A program made the translations under genes and the position numbers. DNA of 64,000 bases from contig CAYJPV010000011.1 of NCBI GenBank assembly GCA_964372095.1, positions 79,203 to 143,202 on the forward strand. The letters run 5' to 3'. The notes under the pieces were generated by a model. It was not told the DNA's origin. It was given only the letters and a program-made list of their open reading frames with translations, and searched no databases. This document shows, piece after piece, positions 15,735-23,955 of this stretch. The stretch is from CAYJPV01 sp964372095 (GTDB lineage: Bacteria; Acidobacteriota; Vicinamibacteria; Vicinamibacterales; JAKQTR01). How positions within the stretch are numbered: position 1 is the stretch's first letter; each line of letters begins with the position of its first letter.

Positions 15735-17942
15735 ATGTCGGTCACCTACGATTACAAAGTCCGCACCACGTATACCGAAGACGTCCCGACACTGCGCGCG
15801 GCGCACCGCCAGATCCTGCAGGTGCCGTTCACGACCAGCCTGCCCGACCGGGGCTACACGCGGCGCACGCTGTTCATCGATCTCGACACGATGACCGTGT
15901 CGGAGAAGGCGATCACCGACGAGATGATCGACATCTTCACCGGCGGCCGCGGTTTCGGCCTCTACTACCTCTGGCAGGCCATCACGCCCCAGACGAAGTG
16001 GAACGACCCGGACAACGTGCTCGTCATCAGCCCGGGCCCGATCGCCGGCAACCCGCAGTACGCCGGGTCCGGCAAGTCGCTGGTCGTCTCGCTCTCGCCG
16101 ATGACGGGCATCCCGATCGACTGCAACGTGGGCGGGTACTTCGGGCCCCTGCTGAAGTTCTGCGGGTTCGACGCGCTGGTGATCCGCGGCAAAGCGAAGA
16201 CGGACGTCGTCGTGGTGATCGACGGGCCGAAGGGGCTGATCACCATCGAAGAAGCGCCTGAAGAGACCCCGGACAGCCACATCGCCGCCGAACTCTTCAC
16301 GCACATGTACGCCGAGAACCAGAAGGACTTCCAGAACGTGTCGGTGGTCTCGGCAGGCAAAGCCGCCGAGTCGGCGTACATGGGCTGCCTGAACTTCTCC
16401 TGGTACGACCCGAAACGCGGCGCGGTGCGACTGAAGCAGGCCGGACGGGGCGGCACGGGCACGGTGTTCCGCGACAAGAAACTGAAGGCGCTCGTCGTTC
16501 GCGGCCCCAAGATGGGACCGAACCTCAACAACGCCGCCGACCTGCCGGCGGTCATCAAGGTCGGCAAGATCATCAATCAGGAGATCCACGATCACGATGA
16601 CGAGCAGTGCCGGATGCGGCGCCAGGGCACGGCGCACCTGGTCGAGACGATGGACGCGTACGACCTGCTGCCCGTCCACAACTTCCAGTACGGCAAACAT
16701 CCGGACACGCCGAAGATCGACTCGACGGTGTGGGACAAACGTTTCACGCAGGCGGTCCCGGATCGCTGCTGGTACGGCTGCGGTCTCGCCTGCTCGAAGG
16801 CCGCCGACGGCCACCACGTCCGCACGGGCCCCTACAAGGGCCACATCGTCACGGTGGACGGCCCGGAGTACGAGAACGTCGGCGGGCTTGCCTCGAACTG
16901 CGGCCTGTTCGATCCGGACTGGCTGCTCGAGGTGAATTTCTACTGCGACACCTATGGCATCGACACCATCTCTTACGGCACGGCATGCGCGTTCGTCATG
17001 GAGTGCTGGGAGAAGGGCATCCTGAACGCCGAGCGGACCGGCGGCGTCGATCTGACGTGGGGCAACGGCGAGTCGGAGGTCGAACTGCTCCACCAGATGT
17101 GGCGCGGCGAGGGCTTCGGCGTCACCGTCGGCAAGGGCGTGCGGTACATGCAGAACCTGTTCATCAAGAACGGGTGGGGTGACGCGCAGTTCATCCGCGA
17201 CATCGGCATGCAGATCAAGGGCCTCGAGATCTCGCAGTACATGTCCAAGGAGTCGCTGGCGCAGCAGGGCGGCTATGCCCTCGCCAACAAAGGCCCGCAG
17301 CACGACGAAGCGTGGCTCATCTTCATGGACATGGTGAACAACCAGATTCCGACCTTCGAGGATAAAGCCGAGGCGCTGCACTACTTCCCGCTGTTCCGCA
17401 CCTGGTTCGGACTGCAGGGCTTGTGCAAGCTGCCCTGGAACGACATCGAACCGCCGGACAATCACGAGAAGTACCCCGGCCCAGAGGCCGCCAAGGTGCC
17501 CGAGCACGTGGACAACTACCTCGCGCTCTACACGGGCATCACCGGCAAGCCCCTCGACCGCAAGAGCCTCATCGAGCAGTCCGAGGCCGTGTACAACTTC
17601 CAGCGCGTGTTCAACCTGCGCATGGGCCAGGGTACGCGCGAATTCGACATCCCGCCGTACCGCGCGGTCGGCCCGGTCACCAGGGAAGAGTACGAGTCGC
17701 GCGCGGAGCGTTACGACACGCAGCTCAAGGACATCGTCGGCATCGACCCCGAGGGAAAGACGACCGAGGAGAAGATGCAGCTGCACCGCACGTGGCGGAT
17801 GGGCCGTTACAACCAGCTCGTGGACGCCGTGTACAAGCGGCGCGGCTGGACGCCCAACGGCATCCCGACGATGGAGACGCTGAAGAAGTTCAAGATCGAC
17901 TTCCCGGATGTCGTGGCGCTGGTGAAGCCGCACCTGGGCTAG
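15735..17942 (+). CDS. aldehyde:ferredoxin oxidoreductase family protein (AOR 1)
   Basis: This 735-residue protein is longer than typical AORs (about 600-650) because of a roughly 40-residue N-terminal extension before RRTLFIDLDTMTVSEK. It has the first AOR domain with the tungstopterin segments GGRGFGLYYLW and GPIAGNPQYAGSGK. The [4Fe-4S] cysteines are Cys345, Cys349 and Cys353 (CWYGCGLAC) with the fourth at Cys564 (LQGLCKLPW). The first spacing is C-x3-C, not the usual C-x2-C. AORs oxidise aldehydes to acids with ferredoxin, or serve as catalytic or electron-transfer subunits (for example BamB in benzoyl-CoA reduction). ATG at 15735 is preferred over 15729 because GAGGAG is then six bases upstream. 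A ThiS/MoaD-like gene follows. Confidence 0.9.
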   Translation: MSVTYDYKVRTTYTEDVPTLRAAHRQILQVPFTTSLPDRGYTRRTLFIDLDTMTVSEKAITDEMIDIFTGGRGFGLYYLWQAITPQTKWNDPDNVLVISPGPIAGNPQYAGSGKSLVVSLSPMTGIPIDCNVGGYFGPLLKFCGFDALVIRGKAKTDVVVVIDGPKGLITIEEAPEETPDSHIAAELFTHMYAENQKDFQNVSVVSAGKAAESAYMGCLNFSWYDPKRGAVRLKQAGRGGTGTVFRDKKLKALVVRGPKMGPNLNNAADLPAVIKVGKIINQEIHDHDDEQCRMRRQGTAHLVETMDAYDLLPVHNFQYGKHPDTPKIDSTVWDKRFTQAVPDRCWYGCGLACSKAADGHHVRTGPYKGHIVTVDGPEYENVGGLASNCGLFDPDWLLEVNFYCDTYGIDTISYGTACAFVMECWEKGILNAERTGGVDLTWGNGESEVELLHQMWRGEGFGVTVGKGVRYMQNLFIKNGWGDAQFIRDIGMQIKGLEISQYMSKESLAQQGGYALANKGPQHDEAWLIFMDMVNNQIPTFEDKAEALHYFPLFRTWFGLQGLCKLPWNDIEPPDNHEKYPGPEAAKVPEHVDNYLALYTGITGKPLDRKSLIEQSEAVYNFQRVFNLRMGQGTREFDIPPYRAVGPVTREEYESRAERYDTQLKDIVGIDPEGKTTEEKMQLHRTWRMGRYNQLVDAVYKRRGWTPNGIPTMETLKKFKIDFPDVVALVKPHLG

Positions 17943-17986
17943 AGGCTAGAGGCTAGAAGCTAGGGGCTAGGGGCTAGGGGGCTAGG
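17937..17986 (+). repeat. 7-bp tandem repeat (GGCTAGA / GGGCTAG units)
   Basis: About six units, some eight bases long, begin inside the AOR 1 stop codon; the stop TAG is part of the first repeat unit. Confidence 0.85.
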
Positions 17987-18002
17987 AAAAGACAGTGGAT
18001 GT

Positions 18003-18030
18003 CCCCTTGGCCCTTGCCCCTTGTCCCTAC
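18003..18030 (+). repeat. 7-bp tandem repeat (CCCCTTG units)
   Basis: Four units, CCCCTTG, GCCCTTG, CCCCTTG and TCCCTAC, lie directly before the ThiS-like start codon. No ribosome binding site is visible there, so the repeat occupies the leader of that gene. Confidence 0.75.
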
Positions 18031-18032
18031 CG

Positions 18033-18245
18033 ATGTCCGTAACGAAGGTGCTGACCGTCAACGACGAGCCGCTGGAGTACGAACCGGGGATGACGGTGGA
18101 ACACATCCTCGCGAGGACGAACCACCAGTCCCGGATGCTCGCAGTGTGGATTGACGGGGACTTGGTGCCCAGGGCCGACTACGGCACCGTCGTGGTCAAG
18201 GACGGCGCGAACGTCCAGGTGGTCCACATGATCGCCGGCGGCTGA
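18033..18245 (+). CDS. ThiS/MoaD-like beta-grasp sulfur carrier (set 1)
   Basis: This 70-residue protein starts KVLTVNDEPLEYEPGMTVEH and ends VVHMIAGG. The beta-grasp length, the GMTV segment and the free C-terminal Gly-Gly match ThiS/MoaD sulfur carriers, in which the C-terminus is adenylated and turned into a thiocarboxylate. MoaD supplies sulfur for molybdopterin and tungstopterin, and small MoaD/ThiS-like genes next to AOR genes are common. It lies 90 bp after AOR 1, so its most likely job is to support the tungstopterin of that enzyme. No E1-like MoeB/ThiF or MoaE is in the window. A very similar copy is at 62765. Confidence 0.85.
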   Translation: MSVTKVLTVNDEPLEYEPGMTVEHILARTNHQSRMLAVWIDGDLVPRADYGTVVVKDGANVQVVHMIAGG

Positions 18246-18415
18246 GCCGGCACGGCGGCCCACGGCCCTGGGGGGCCGCCCCCTCGGCGTGGCGCCCGCT
18301 CTTCCTGTTCGTTCCCAATCGAAGGTGGTTCGCACAGCCGAGCCGGGGGGGCGTCCCCCACGGCGGCGGCGGCATTTTGGCACCTGCGCAGTCTGATGGC
18401 GCTCGCGACCCGGGG

Positions 18416-18446
18416 TAGGTATATGATTATATCAACATAACCAATC
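18416..18446 (+). promoter_or_regulatory. AT-rich promoter/operator-like island before the DUF1838-like pair
   Basis: GTAGGTATATGATTATATCA and the following ACATAACC form a sharp AT-rich island in an otherwise GC-rich 246-bp spacer. It contains TGAT-TAT-ATCA half-sites and lies about 50 bp before the next start codon. A GGGGG/CCCCC hairpin at 18345-18359 could end the AOR 1 and ThiS-like transcript. Similar AT islands occur at 23394, 53200 and 55913. Confidence 0.45.
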
Positions 18447-18491
18447 GGCGCTCGGTCCCCGGCGCCCGCCCCCTGTGAAAGGAGACAGCCT

Positions 18492-19277
18492 GTGAAACGC
18501 GCAACGTGGCTCGCCACCCTGGCGGCCGTGGCGGTCTGTTCGCTGCCGATAATGTCGGCGGGACCCGGGTTCGACAAGGAGTCTTTCAGGCAGTTCGTGA
18601 CCCTGCGGGCCGGAACAGGGGAGCCCGTCTACTGGTACGCCATCGGCGAGGTGTACTCGTACCCCGAAGGGAAACGCCTGTTGACGATCGAGGGTTCCGA
18701 CACGGCCCGCCTGATCGCGTCAGACCTGCCGGATACCTCTCTGCAGCTGTCGCGGAAGGTGTTCGTCTACCGCGACCCTGTGACCAACGAGATCTTGCGG
18801 CAGTGGGAGGGCCGGCCTGTCACACGGATTGCGTATCCGTACCAGTTCATCACCTATAAACTCGTCGGGGAAAAACTGACCACATTCGTCGAGCAGGGCG
18901 CCGGCGCCGGACTGCAGAAGATCGGCCCGGGCGACAACTTCCTGCTGAGGACACTGGGGCCGTCGCTGGTCTTCTCGTCGCCGCTGTTTCTCAACATGCA
19001 GACCCCGCGCGGAAAGTACGAGGCCTACGAAAACTACGACTTCGTGTATCACCCTGCCGAGAAGGACCCGGCTGCCCGCCATCAGCTGGTGTGGAATCGG
19101 TTTGGCGACCTGCCGGCGTTTATCGGCACGGGTAAGGCCATCATCCAGATGGTGGGCTGGCGCGTCGATCGGTTCGAGGATCTTCCGGCGTCGATCCGGG
19201 AATATGTCAGGGCAGAAGCGCCGCTGTGGATGGCCCCGCCCAGGGACCTCGCTGAAATCCGGGAATTGCAGAAGTAG
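18492..19277 (+). CDS. exported DUF1838-like protein, copy 1
   Basis: This 261-residue protein has a signal peptide ending near residue 23 and a pattern I associate with DUF1838: GEPVYWYAIGEVYSYPEGKR near residue 38, SRKVFVYRDPVTNEILRQW, and a C-terminal VGWRVDRFEDLPASIREYV. No function is established for this family. The GTG start is supported by AAAGGAG seven bases upstream. A second member follows 20 bp downstream and shares the order of motifs, so the two are ancient tandem duplicates and one operon. The presence of the AOR 1 and ThiS-like genes upstream suggests a shared pathway, but that link is inference. Confidence 0.65.
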   Translation: MKRATWLATLAAVAVCSLPIMSAGPGFDKESFRQFVTLRAGTGEPVYWYAIGEVYSYPEGKRLLTIEGSDTARLIASDLPDTSLQLSRKVFVYRDPVTNEILRQWEGRPVTRIAYPYQFITYKLVGEKLTTFVEQGAGAGLQKIGPGDNFLLRTLGPSLVFSSPLFLNMQTPRGKYEAYENYDFVYHPAEKDPAARHQLVWNRFGDLPAFIGTGKAIIQMVGWRVDRFEDLPASIREYVRAEAPLWMAPPRDLAEIRELQK

Positions 19278-19297
19278 TGCTTGAAGGAGCATCACGC

Positions 19298-20218
19298 ATG
19301 AACATGCCAATCGTCCGCAGAACCCTGACCGGCGGCCTGGCTGCCGCGTTGTGCCTGACGCTGGGCGCCAGCCTGTCCGCCCAGCAACGGCTTGACATCA
19401 CGAACCCCGACGATGCCGTGAAGGCCATGAGGAAGTTCCAGGCGTCCCTCGTCGACGGCAAGCCTGTGGTCTACTGGTGGCAAGGCAACATCTACAGCCG
19501 GGTGCCGGGCGAAAAGGACCGTCTCCTCTTCACCTATCAAGGTATGAACGTCCGGGCTGCGAAGACGCTCGTCGAACCGGGCCGGGGCTACGGCTACCGG
19601 CAGGTCTCCCGCGAGATTCTCATCTACCTCGATCCAGCGACACAGCAGGTGCTGCGAACGTGGAAGAATCCCTGGACCGGGAAGGAGAACGAGATTGTCC
19701 ACGTCGCCAACGACCCGGTGAACTCAAGACCCATGTTCGCGCGGGGCCCGGGGGGCCCGATGAAGTGGCCCGGGTTCTTCAAGGACGGTCAGGGGTTCCT
19801 GGCGATGGAGGTCCCGCTCTTCTACACGAACCCCATGGGCGGCGACTACCAGCAGTTCGTGGGGAACGATTATCAGGCCATGGAGATCTTCAATTTCTAC
19901 TTCCCTGAGAGCCAGCTGCTCGACGCGAACACTGACATGCCCGACGTCGCCGTCTCCTGGGCTCGCGTTTCAGGATGGTTGCCCTGGATGGAGATGGGAT
20001 CCCGGGTCGGGCAGATGATCTACAACGGCGTCGGGCGGCGGCTGGATTCGTGGGACAAGCTGCCGGAGGTGCTCAAGGCCGAGATCAGGGCGAACTACCC
20101 GGAGTATCAGGCACCGCCGTCGGTCGACGATACGCGACCCAACGAAACGTCCTGGACCTACTTCAAGAAGGTTGTCGACAAGAAACGCGCGGCCGCCAAG
20201 CCCCCCGCGGTCAAGTAA
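19298..20218 (+). CDS. exported DUF1838-like protein, copy 2
   Basis: This 306-residue protein has a signal peptide (about residues 1-30, ending SLSAQQ). It repeats the motif order of its neighbour: GKPVVYWWQGNIYSRVPGEK, SREILIYLDPATQQVLRTWK, VSGWLPWMEMGSRVG and LDSWDKLPEVLKAEI. It has about 40 extra residues in the middle and a basic C-terminal tail. AAGGAGC eight bases upstream fixes the ATG at 19298. A surface rich in Trp and Tyr suggests ligand binding. No catalytic motif is recognised. Confidence 0.65.
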   Translation: MNMPIVRRTLTGGLAAALCLTLGASLSAQQRLDITNPDDAVKAMRKFQASLVDGKPVVYWWQGNIYSRVPGEKDRLLFTYQGMNVRAAKTLVEPGRGYGYRQVSREILIYLDPATQQVLRTWKNPWTGKENEIVHVANDPVNSRPMFARGPGGPMKWPGFFKDGQGFLAMEVPLFYTNPMGGDYQQFVGNDYQAMEIFNFYFPESQLLDANTDMPDVAVSWARVSGWLPWMEMGSRVGQMIYNGVGRRLDSWDKLPEVLKAEIRANYPEYQAPPSVDDTRPNETSWTYFKKVVDKKRAAAKPPAVK

Positions 20219-20235
20219 TCCCTGCAGCCCGACGG

Positions 20236-20273
20236 AAAAAGGGCGGCGTGCGCGCACGTGGCGCACGCCGCCC
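20236..20273 (-). terminator. Rho-independent terminator of the TonB receptor gene
   Basis: GGGCGGCGTGCGC (20241-20253) pairs perfectly with GCGCACGCCGCCC (20261-20273) around a seven-base loop. On the minus strand the stem is followed by five T residues (AAAAA at 20236-20240 on the plus strand), the classical form for a terminator of the gene ending at 20303. It also lies after the plus-strand DUF1838-like stop. Confidence 0.9.
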
Positions 20274-20302
20274 CCGGACGTGACCAGATTCCCGCTGGAA
20301 CC

Positions 20303-23266
20303 CTAGAAGTCGATCTTCGCACCGATCCGAATGGCCCGGGGCGCCTGGAACCGGTCCACCATGAGGAACCGCGGATCAGCCGAACCGCTGGCGGCCACAA
20401 CCGCTTTGTAGTCGTACCCCGTGAAGTAGGTGGTCACTGGCACCTTGACCGAGGTCGATCCCCCCATCAGCATGTTCTGATAGGTGCGGGTCGCCTCCTT
20501 CTGGTCGAACAGGTTGATCACGTTGAACGTCGCAGACAGCCGGGCGTGCTTGCCCAGTTTGAACCCGTACTGCAGAGATACGTCGGTCTGGTTGATCATG
20601 GGGTTGCGGCCATCACCGCCGCGCCCCGTGGGATGGGTGACCGTCGCACTGTTCACACCGAGGTTGGCCGTGATGGGCGTGCCGCTGACGGCCTGGAAAA
20701 AGACGCCGGCGGTCAACCCCCACGGGAAGCTGTACGATCCGTTGACCTTGAACTGGTGCGGCCGGTCGGACGGGAGACGGCCGTAGTCGATTTGGCCGTT
20801 GGCCGTGAAGCAGCCCTCGAGGTTGTCGCAGTAGATCCCGACGTTCGGATTCAAGTCGGCGTAGATCTGCTGGTCCGAATCGGCGAGTCCGTCGAAGTTC
20901 CCCTTCAGACGGCTGACGGTGTAGCTGATGCCACCCGCCCAGTTGTGGCTCAGGCGTTTGCGGATCGAGAAGTCCACGCCGTCGTAGATCCGCTCGAACT
21001 TCGGCTGCGCGGGGTACCCGGAACCGTACGGTCGCGCAATCAGGCCTTCTCCGGGGTTCCCCAGGATCTTCAGGTAGGTCCCGTTCGCCTGCAGGACCTT
21101 GACGTCCTCGTTGGCATTCGAGACGTCCCGGTGCACGTATCCTGCGCCGAATGTCAGGTTGTGCCCGAGTTCGATCTCCGTGCCCGCGTCATAGACGTTG
21201 GTGCGGGCGGGCTTCGTGGCCGGATCCAGCAGGGCACCGGCGCCGCGGAGGTCCAGGGTGTAGATCAGGTTCCCGATCGGCGCGTCTTTCGTGAGTTGCG
21301 TGTAGTCGTAGGTCGGCAACGTGTAGTACTTGATCGCGAACACGCCGCCACCGAACGCGTCGCGCGGCGCCGAGTGTTTCATCATGTCGTAGAACATGCC
21401 GCCGTTGGCGTACACCTTCCACGACGAGTCGCCGCGCACGTCCCAGGCCATGCCGACGCGCGGCGCCAGCTTGTCTCCGAAGCCGAAGTAGATCTCCTTG
21501 GTTGGGTTGTTGGTTGACGTGAACGGAATCAGTTTCTCGCGCTCGGTGCGCACGCCCAGGTTCATCGTGAAGCGGTCGAACGTCCAGGTATCCTGCACGT
21601 AGACAGCCTGGTTGTCGCTCTTCACGCGACCGTCGGTGCTGATATCGAACGCCCGCCAGTACCCGTAGGTGCCGCGCTGGCCGAAGAAGCTCAGCCCCCA
21701 GTGGAGGTCAACCCGTTCCTGCGTGGGCCTGTAGTTCAGGTACGTCTTCGGCTGGGAGTACTGGAATCCGAGCTTCAGGAGGTGACGACCCGCCAGATTG
21801 AACGTGGTGCTGGCCGTCGCTCCGAAACTGAACCGTTCGTCGTCGTTATTGTAGACGTTGGTCGTGTCCGAACTGGTCTCCCAGTTGGTCGGATGCTGAT
21901 AGGAGTCGGGCACGCCCGCGAGGCCGATGTTCGAATTGACGTACCGGTAGCGGTCCGCCTCGGGAACGCCGATGTCGCTCGTGGTCTTCTTGTGGTAACC
22001 GACGAAGGCGTTCAGGAAGAACCTCGACGACGGCACCCAGTCCATAGCCAGGGCGTAGGCCACCTTCTTCGAGTCGCGGCCCCGGGCCGCGTAGTCCACG
22101 TTCGACGGGCTGGTCCCGTCCTGCGCGGGCAGTTGCCCCATCCAGTTGTCCGGCGAGATGCTCACCGTCGCGTTGACCGTTGCGGAGTCGCTGAGGCGGC
22201 CCGTCAGCTTGCCGGTGAAGAACTCGCGGCGAATCTCGTTCGTAAACGTGTCGGAAGTCCCGTTCGTGAAGGTCACAGGCCTGTCGGTGTTGATGTACTG
22301 CGGCATCAGGCCGGCGAAGAACCACACCTTGTCGCGGACGAGCCGTCCGCCCAGCGTGCCGCCGAAGTCGAACTGCTTCATGGCGTCTTCGGGGTCCTGG
22401 ACGTATTCAGCGAGCTTGCTGTTGGTGGGCACGACACGGAGCCGCTGCCTGGGGGCGCTCGTGAGGTCAGAACCGGAGAACTGGAAGTTCAGCAGTCCCC
22501 GGAACTCGTTGGATCCCGACTTGGTCACGACGTTGACGATGCCCCCCAGGGCGCCGCCGTAGTCGGCCCCGACGAAGCCCGACTTCACCTGCACTTCGTT
22601 GACGAACTCGAGCACGACGTCCTGACCGGCGCTCCCGACGACAACGCCGGTGGTGTCCACGCCGTCCACGATGTACGAGTTCTCGGCGATCGAGGCGCCC
22701 CGGAATGAAATGCCCTTCTCGCCCTGGAGCGTTTCCTGGTTGACGGCGGGCGCCAGCTGAACGACCGACTCCCAGGACCGGCCTTTGGGCAACTCGTTGA
22801 TGGTCTCGGCGCTGAGGTTGTTGCTCGCCGCGCTCGACATGACGTCGAGCACCGGGCTCGCGATGACCGTGACCTGCTCGGTGAGGCCTGGCGACATCCT
22901 GATGTTCGGCTTGATCACCTGGCCTGGCCGGATGTCGATATTCTCGACCACGATGGTGGTGAAACCGCTCAGCGTGGCTTCCAGCCTGTAGAGGCCTGGC
23001 GCCAGACCGGGCACGACAAAGGACCCGTTGCCCTCCGTGACGACGACCTTGCTGCCGGCCAACGCGGGGCTGGTGATCGTGAGGGTGACGCCCGGCAGTA
23101 CGCCGCCTGTGGCATCGACGACGACTCCTTCGATCTGTCCGGTGGTCTGGCCGATGTTCTGGGCGATCGCTGCGCCGCTTGTCACCACCAGGGCGGTAGC
23201 CCACGTGACGAGCGCGGTCCGAACGACTGTGCTGACGACTCGAGCGACTCTGTGCAATTGCAGCAT
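20303..23266 (-). CDS. TonB-dependent receptor with carboxypeptidase-regulatory-like N-terminus (Oar type)
   Basis: This 987-residue protein has a signal peptide ending near residue 36 (GAAIAQ). A carboxypeptidase-regulatory-like domain follows at residues about 42-125 (QIEGVVVDATGGVLPGVTLT), then a plug (about 130-250, YIVDGVDTTGVVVGS) and a long beta-barrel ending KIDF with a C-terminal aromatic. Such Oar-type receptors are strongly expanded in Acidobacteriota and import large or scarce substrates through the outer membrane with TonB energy. The substrate is unknown; placement between the DUF1838-like pair and the catabolic block suggests it serves one of them. The start has AGGGGGAC directly upstream, and a terminator follows the gene. 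Confidence 0.93.
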   Translation of the reverse strand: MLQLHRVARVVSTVVRTALVTWATALVVTSGAAIAQNIGQTTGQIEGVVVDATGGVLPGVTLTITSPALAGSKVVVTEGNGSFVVPGLAPGLYRLEATLSGFTTIVVENIDIRPGQVIKPNIRMSPGLTEQVTVIASPVLDVMSSAASNNLSAETINELPKGRSWESVVQLAPAVNQETLQGEKGISFRGASIAENSYIVDGVDTTGVVVGSAGQDVVLEFVNEVQVKSGFVGADYGGALGGIVNVVTKSGSNEFRGLLNFQFSGSDLTSAPRQRLRVVPTNSKLAEYVQDPEDAMKQFDFGGTLGGRLVRDKVWFFAGLMPQYINTDRPVTFTNGTSDTFTNEIRREFFTGKLTGRLSDSATVNATVSISPDNWMGQLPAQDGTSPSNVDYAARGRDSKKVAYALAMDWVPSSRFFLNAFVGYHKKTTSDIGVPEADRYRYVNSNIGLAGVPDSYQHPTNWETSSDTTNVYNNDDERFSFGATASTTFNLAGRHLLKLGFQYSQPKTYLNYRPTQERVDLHWGLSFFGQRGTYGYWRAFDISTDGRVKSDNQAVYVQDTWTFDRFTMNLGVRTEREKLIPFTSTNNPTKEIYFGFGDKLAPRVGMAWDVRGDSSWKVYANGGMFYDMMKHSAPRDAFGGGVFAIKYYTLPTYDYTQLTKDAPIGNLIYTLDLRGAGALLDPATKPARTNVYDAGTEIELGHNLTFGAGYVHRDVSNANEDVKVLQANGTYLKILGNPGEGLIARPYGSGYPAQPKFERIYDGVDFSIRKRLSHNWAGGISYTVSRLKGNFDGLADSDQQIYADLNPNVGIYCDNLEGCFTANGQIDYGRLPSDRPHQFKVNGSYSFPWGLTAGVFFQAVSGTPITANLGVNSATVTHPTGRGGDGRNPMINQTDVSLQYGFKLGKHARLSATFNVINLFDQKEATRTYQNMLMGGSTSVKVPVTTYFTGYDYKAVVAASGSADPRFLMVDRFQAPRAIRIGAKIDF

Positions 23267-23393
23267 GCTGTCCCCCTGAAGCGACTACGTCGGCTACGCT
23301 CCTGCCGGCTCGTGTCCGGTCCGCGAGCGGCATGTCCGAACCAGCACTACGCACACACGGTTTGGGGGCTATACCACGTGAGAGCTGTGAAAG

Positions 23394-23412
23394 GTTCTAA
23401 TGTTAGAACATT
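23394..23412 (+). promoter_or_regulatory. overlapping palindromes in the divergent promoter region
   Basis: GTTCTAA-TG-TTAGAAC (23394-23409) is a perfect 7-bp inverted repeat, and AATGTT-AG-AACATT (23399-23412) overlaps it with 6-bp perfect arms. The site is 60 bp before the NTF2-like gene and 128 bp before the divergent TonB receptor start, in an AT-rich island that runs to about 23437. This is what a dimeric repressor or activator site looks like; the binding protein is unknown. Confidence 0.6.
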
Positions 23413-23471
23413 CCATCAATATGCTATATCTAGACGAGACCGACTGCAATAGAGTTTCCTGAGGAGGATTC

Positions 23472-23948
23472 ATGACGACCAGATCGCTCGCGCTCGCCGT
23501 GCTGCTCGGCTTCGCCCTCGGCCTCGCGGCCGCCGCGGGGCCACGGGTGCTGGCCCAGCCCGCCGCACCACCCGCCGCCGTGGCCGAACAGGCGTTCACC
23601 CACCTGACCCGCGCCCTCGCCACCGGCGCCTGGGACCCGTTCTTCGCCCTGCTCGCCGACGACCTCACCTTCTCCTTCCCCATGGGCAAGTACCTCGGCA
23701 CCCATCAGGGCAAGGACAAAGCCATGGAGTTCTTCCGGTACGTGTCCGCCACCTTCCCCAAGGGCATCCTCGTCACCGAGGTCATGCGCAAGAGCGGCGG
23801 CTCGACCACCTTCGTCTACGAGTTCCGCGACGAAGGTGAACTGCGCGGGGAACCCTACAAGAACCGTGTCGCCGTCTCCTTCGACGTCTGCGGGGCACGC
23901 ATCTGCGGCTACCGCGAGTACTTCGGCAGCGACGGCAAGACGAACTGA
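23472..23948 (+). CDS. exported NTF2/SnoaL-like protein
   Basis: This 158-residue protein has a signal peptide (cleavage near residue 29, VLAQP) followed by a single cone-shaped NTF2-like domain: FTHLTRALATGAWDPFFALL, ADDLTFSFPMGKYLGTHQGK and FVYEFRDEGEL. SnoaL/ketosteroid-isomerase relatives bind small hydrophobic ligands and include isomerases, dehydratases and cyclases; no catalytic Asp/His pair can be assigned with confidence. GAGGAGG lies five bases before the ATG. The end is only 7 bp from the convergent reductase gene. The palindromic operator upstream suggests substrate-dependent control. Confidence 0.75.
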   Translation: MTTRSLALAVLLGFALGLAAAAGPRVLAQPAAPPAAVAEQAFTHLTRALATGAWDPFFALLADDLTFSFPMGKYLGTHQGKDKAMEFFRYVSATFPKGILVTEVMRKSGGSTTFVYEFRDEGELRGEPYKNRVAVSFDVCGARICGYREYFGSDGKTN

Positions 23949-23955
23949 CGACGGC

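Noticed and set aside
15561..17933. A 790-codon open frame on the minus strand opposite AOR 1
   Set aside because: It is a mirror of the AOR 1 coding frame in GC-rich sequence, rich in Val, Arg, His and Asp, with no recognisable domain. AOR 1 is strongly supported.
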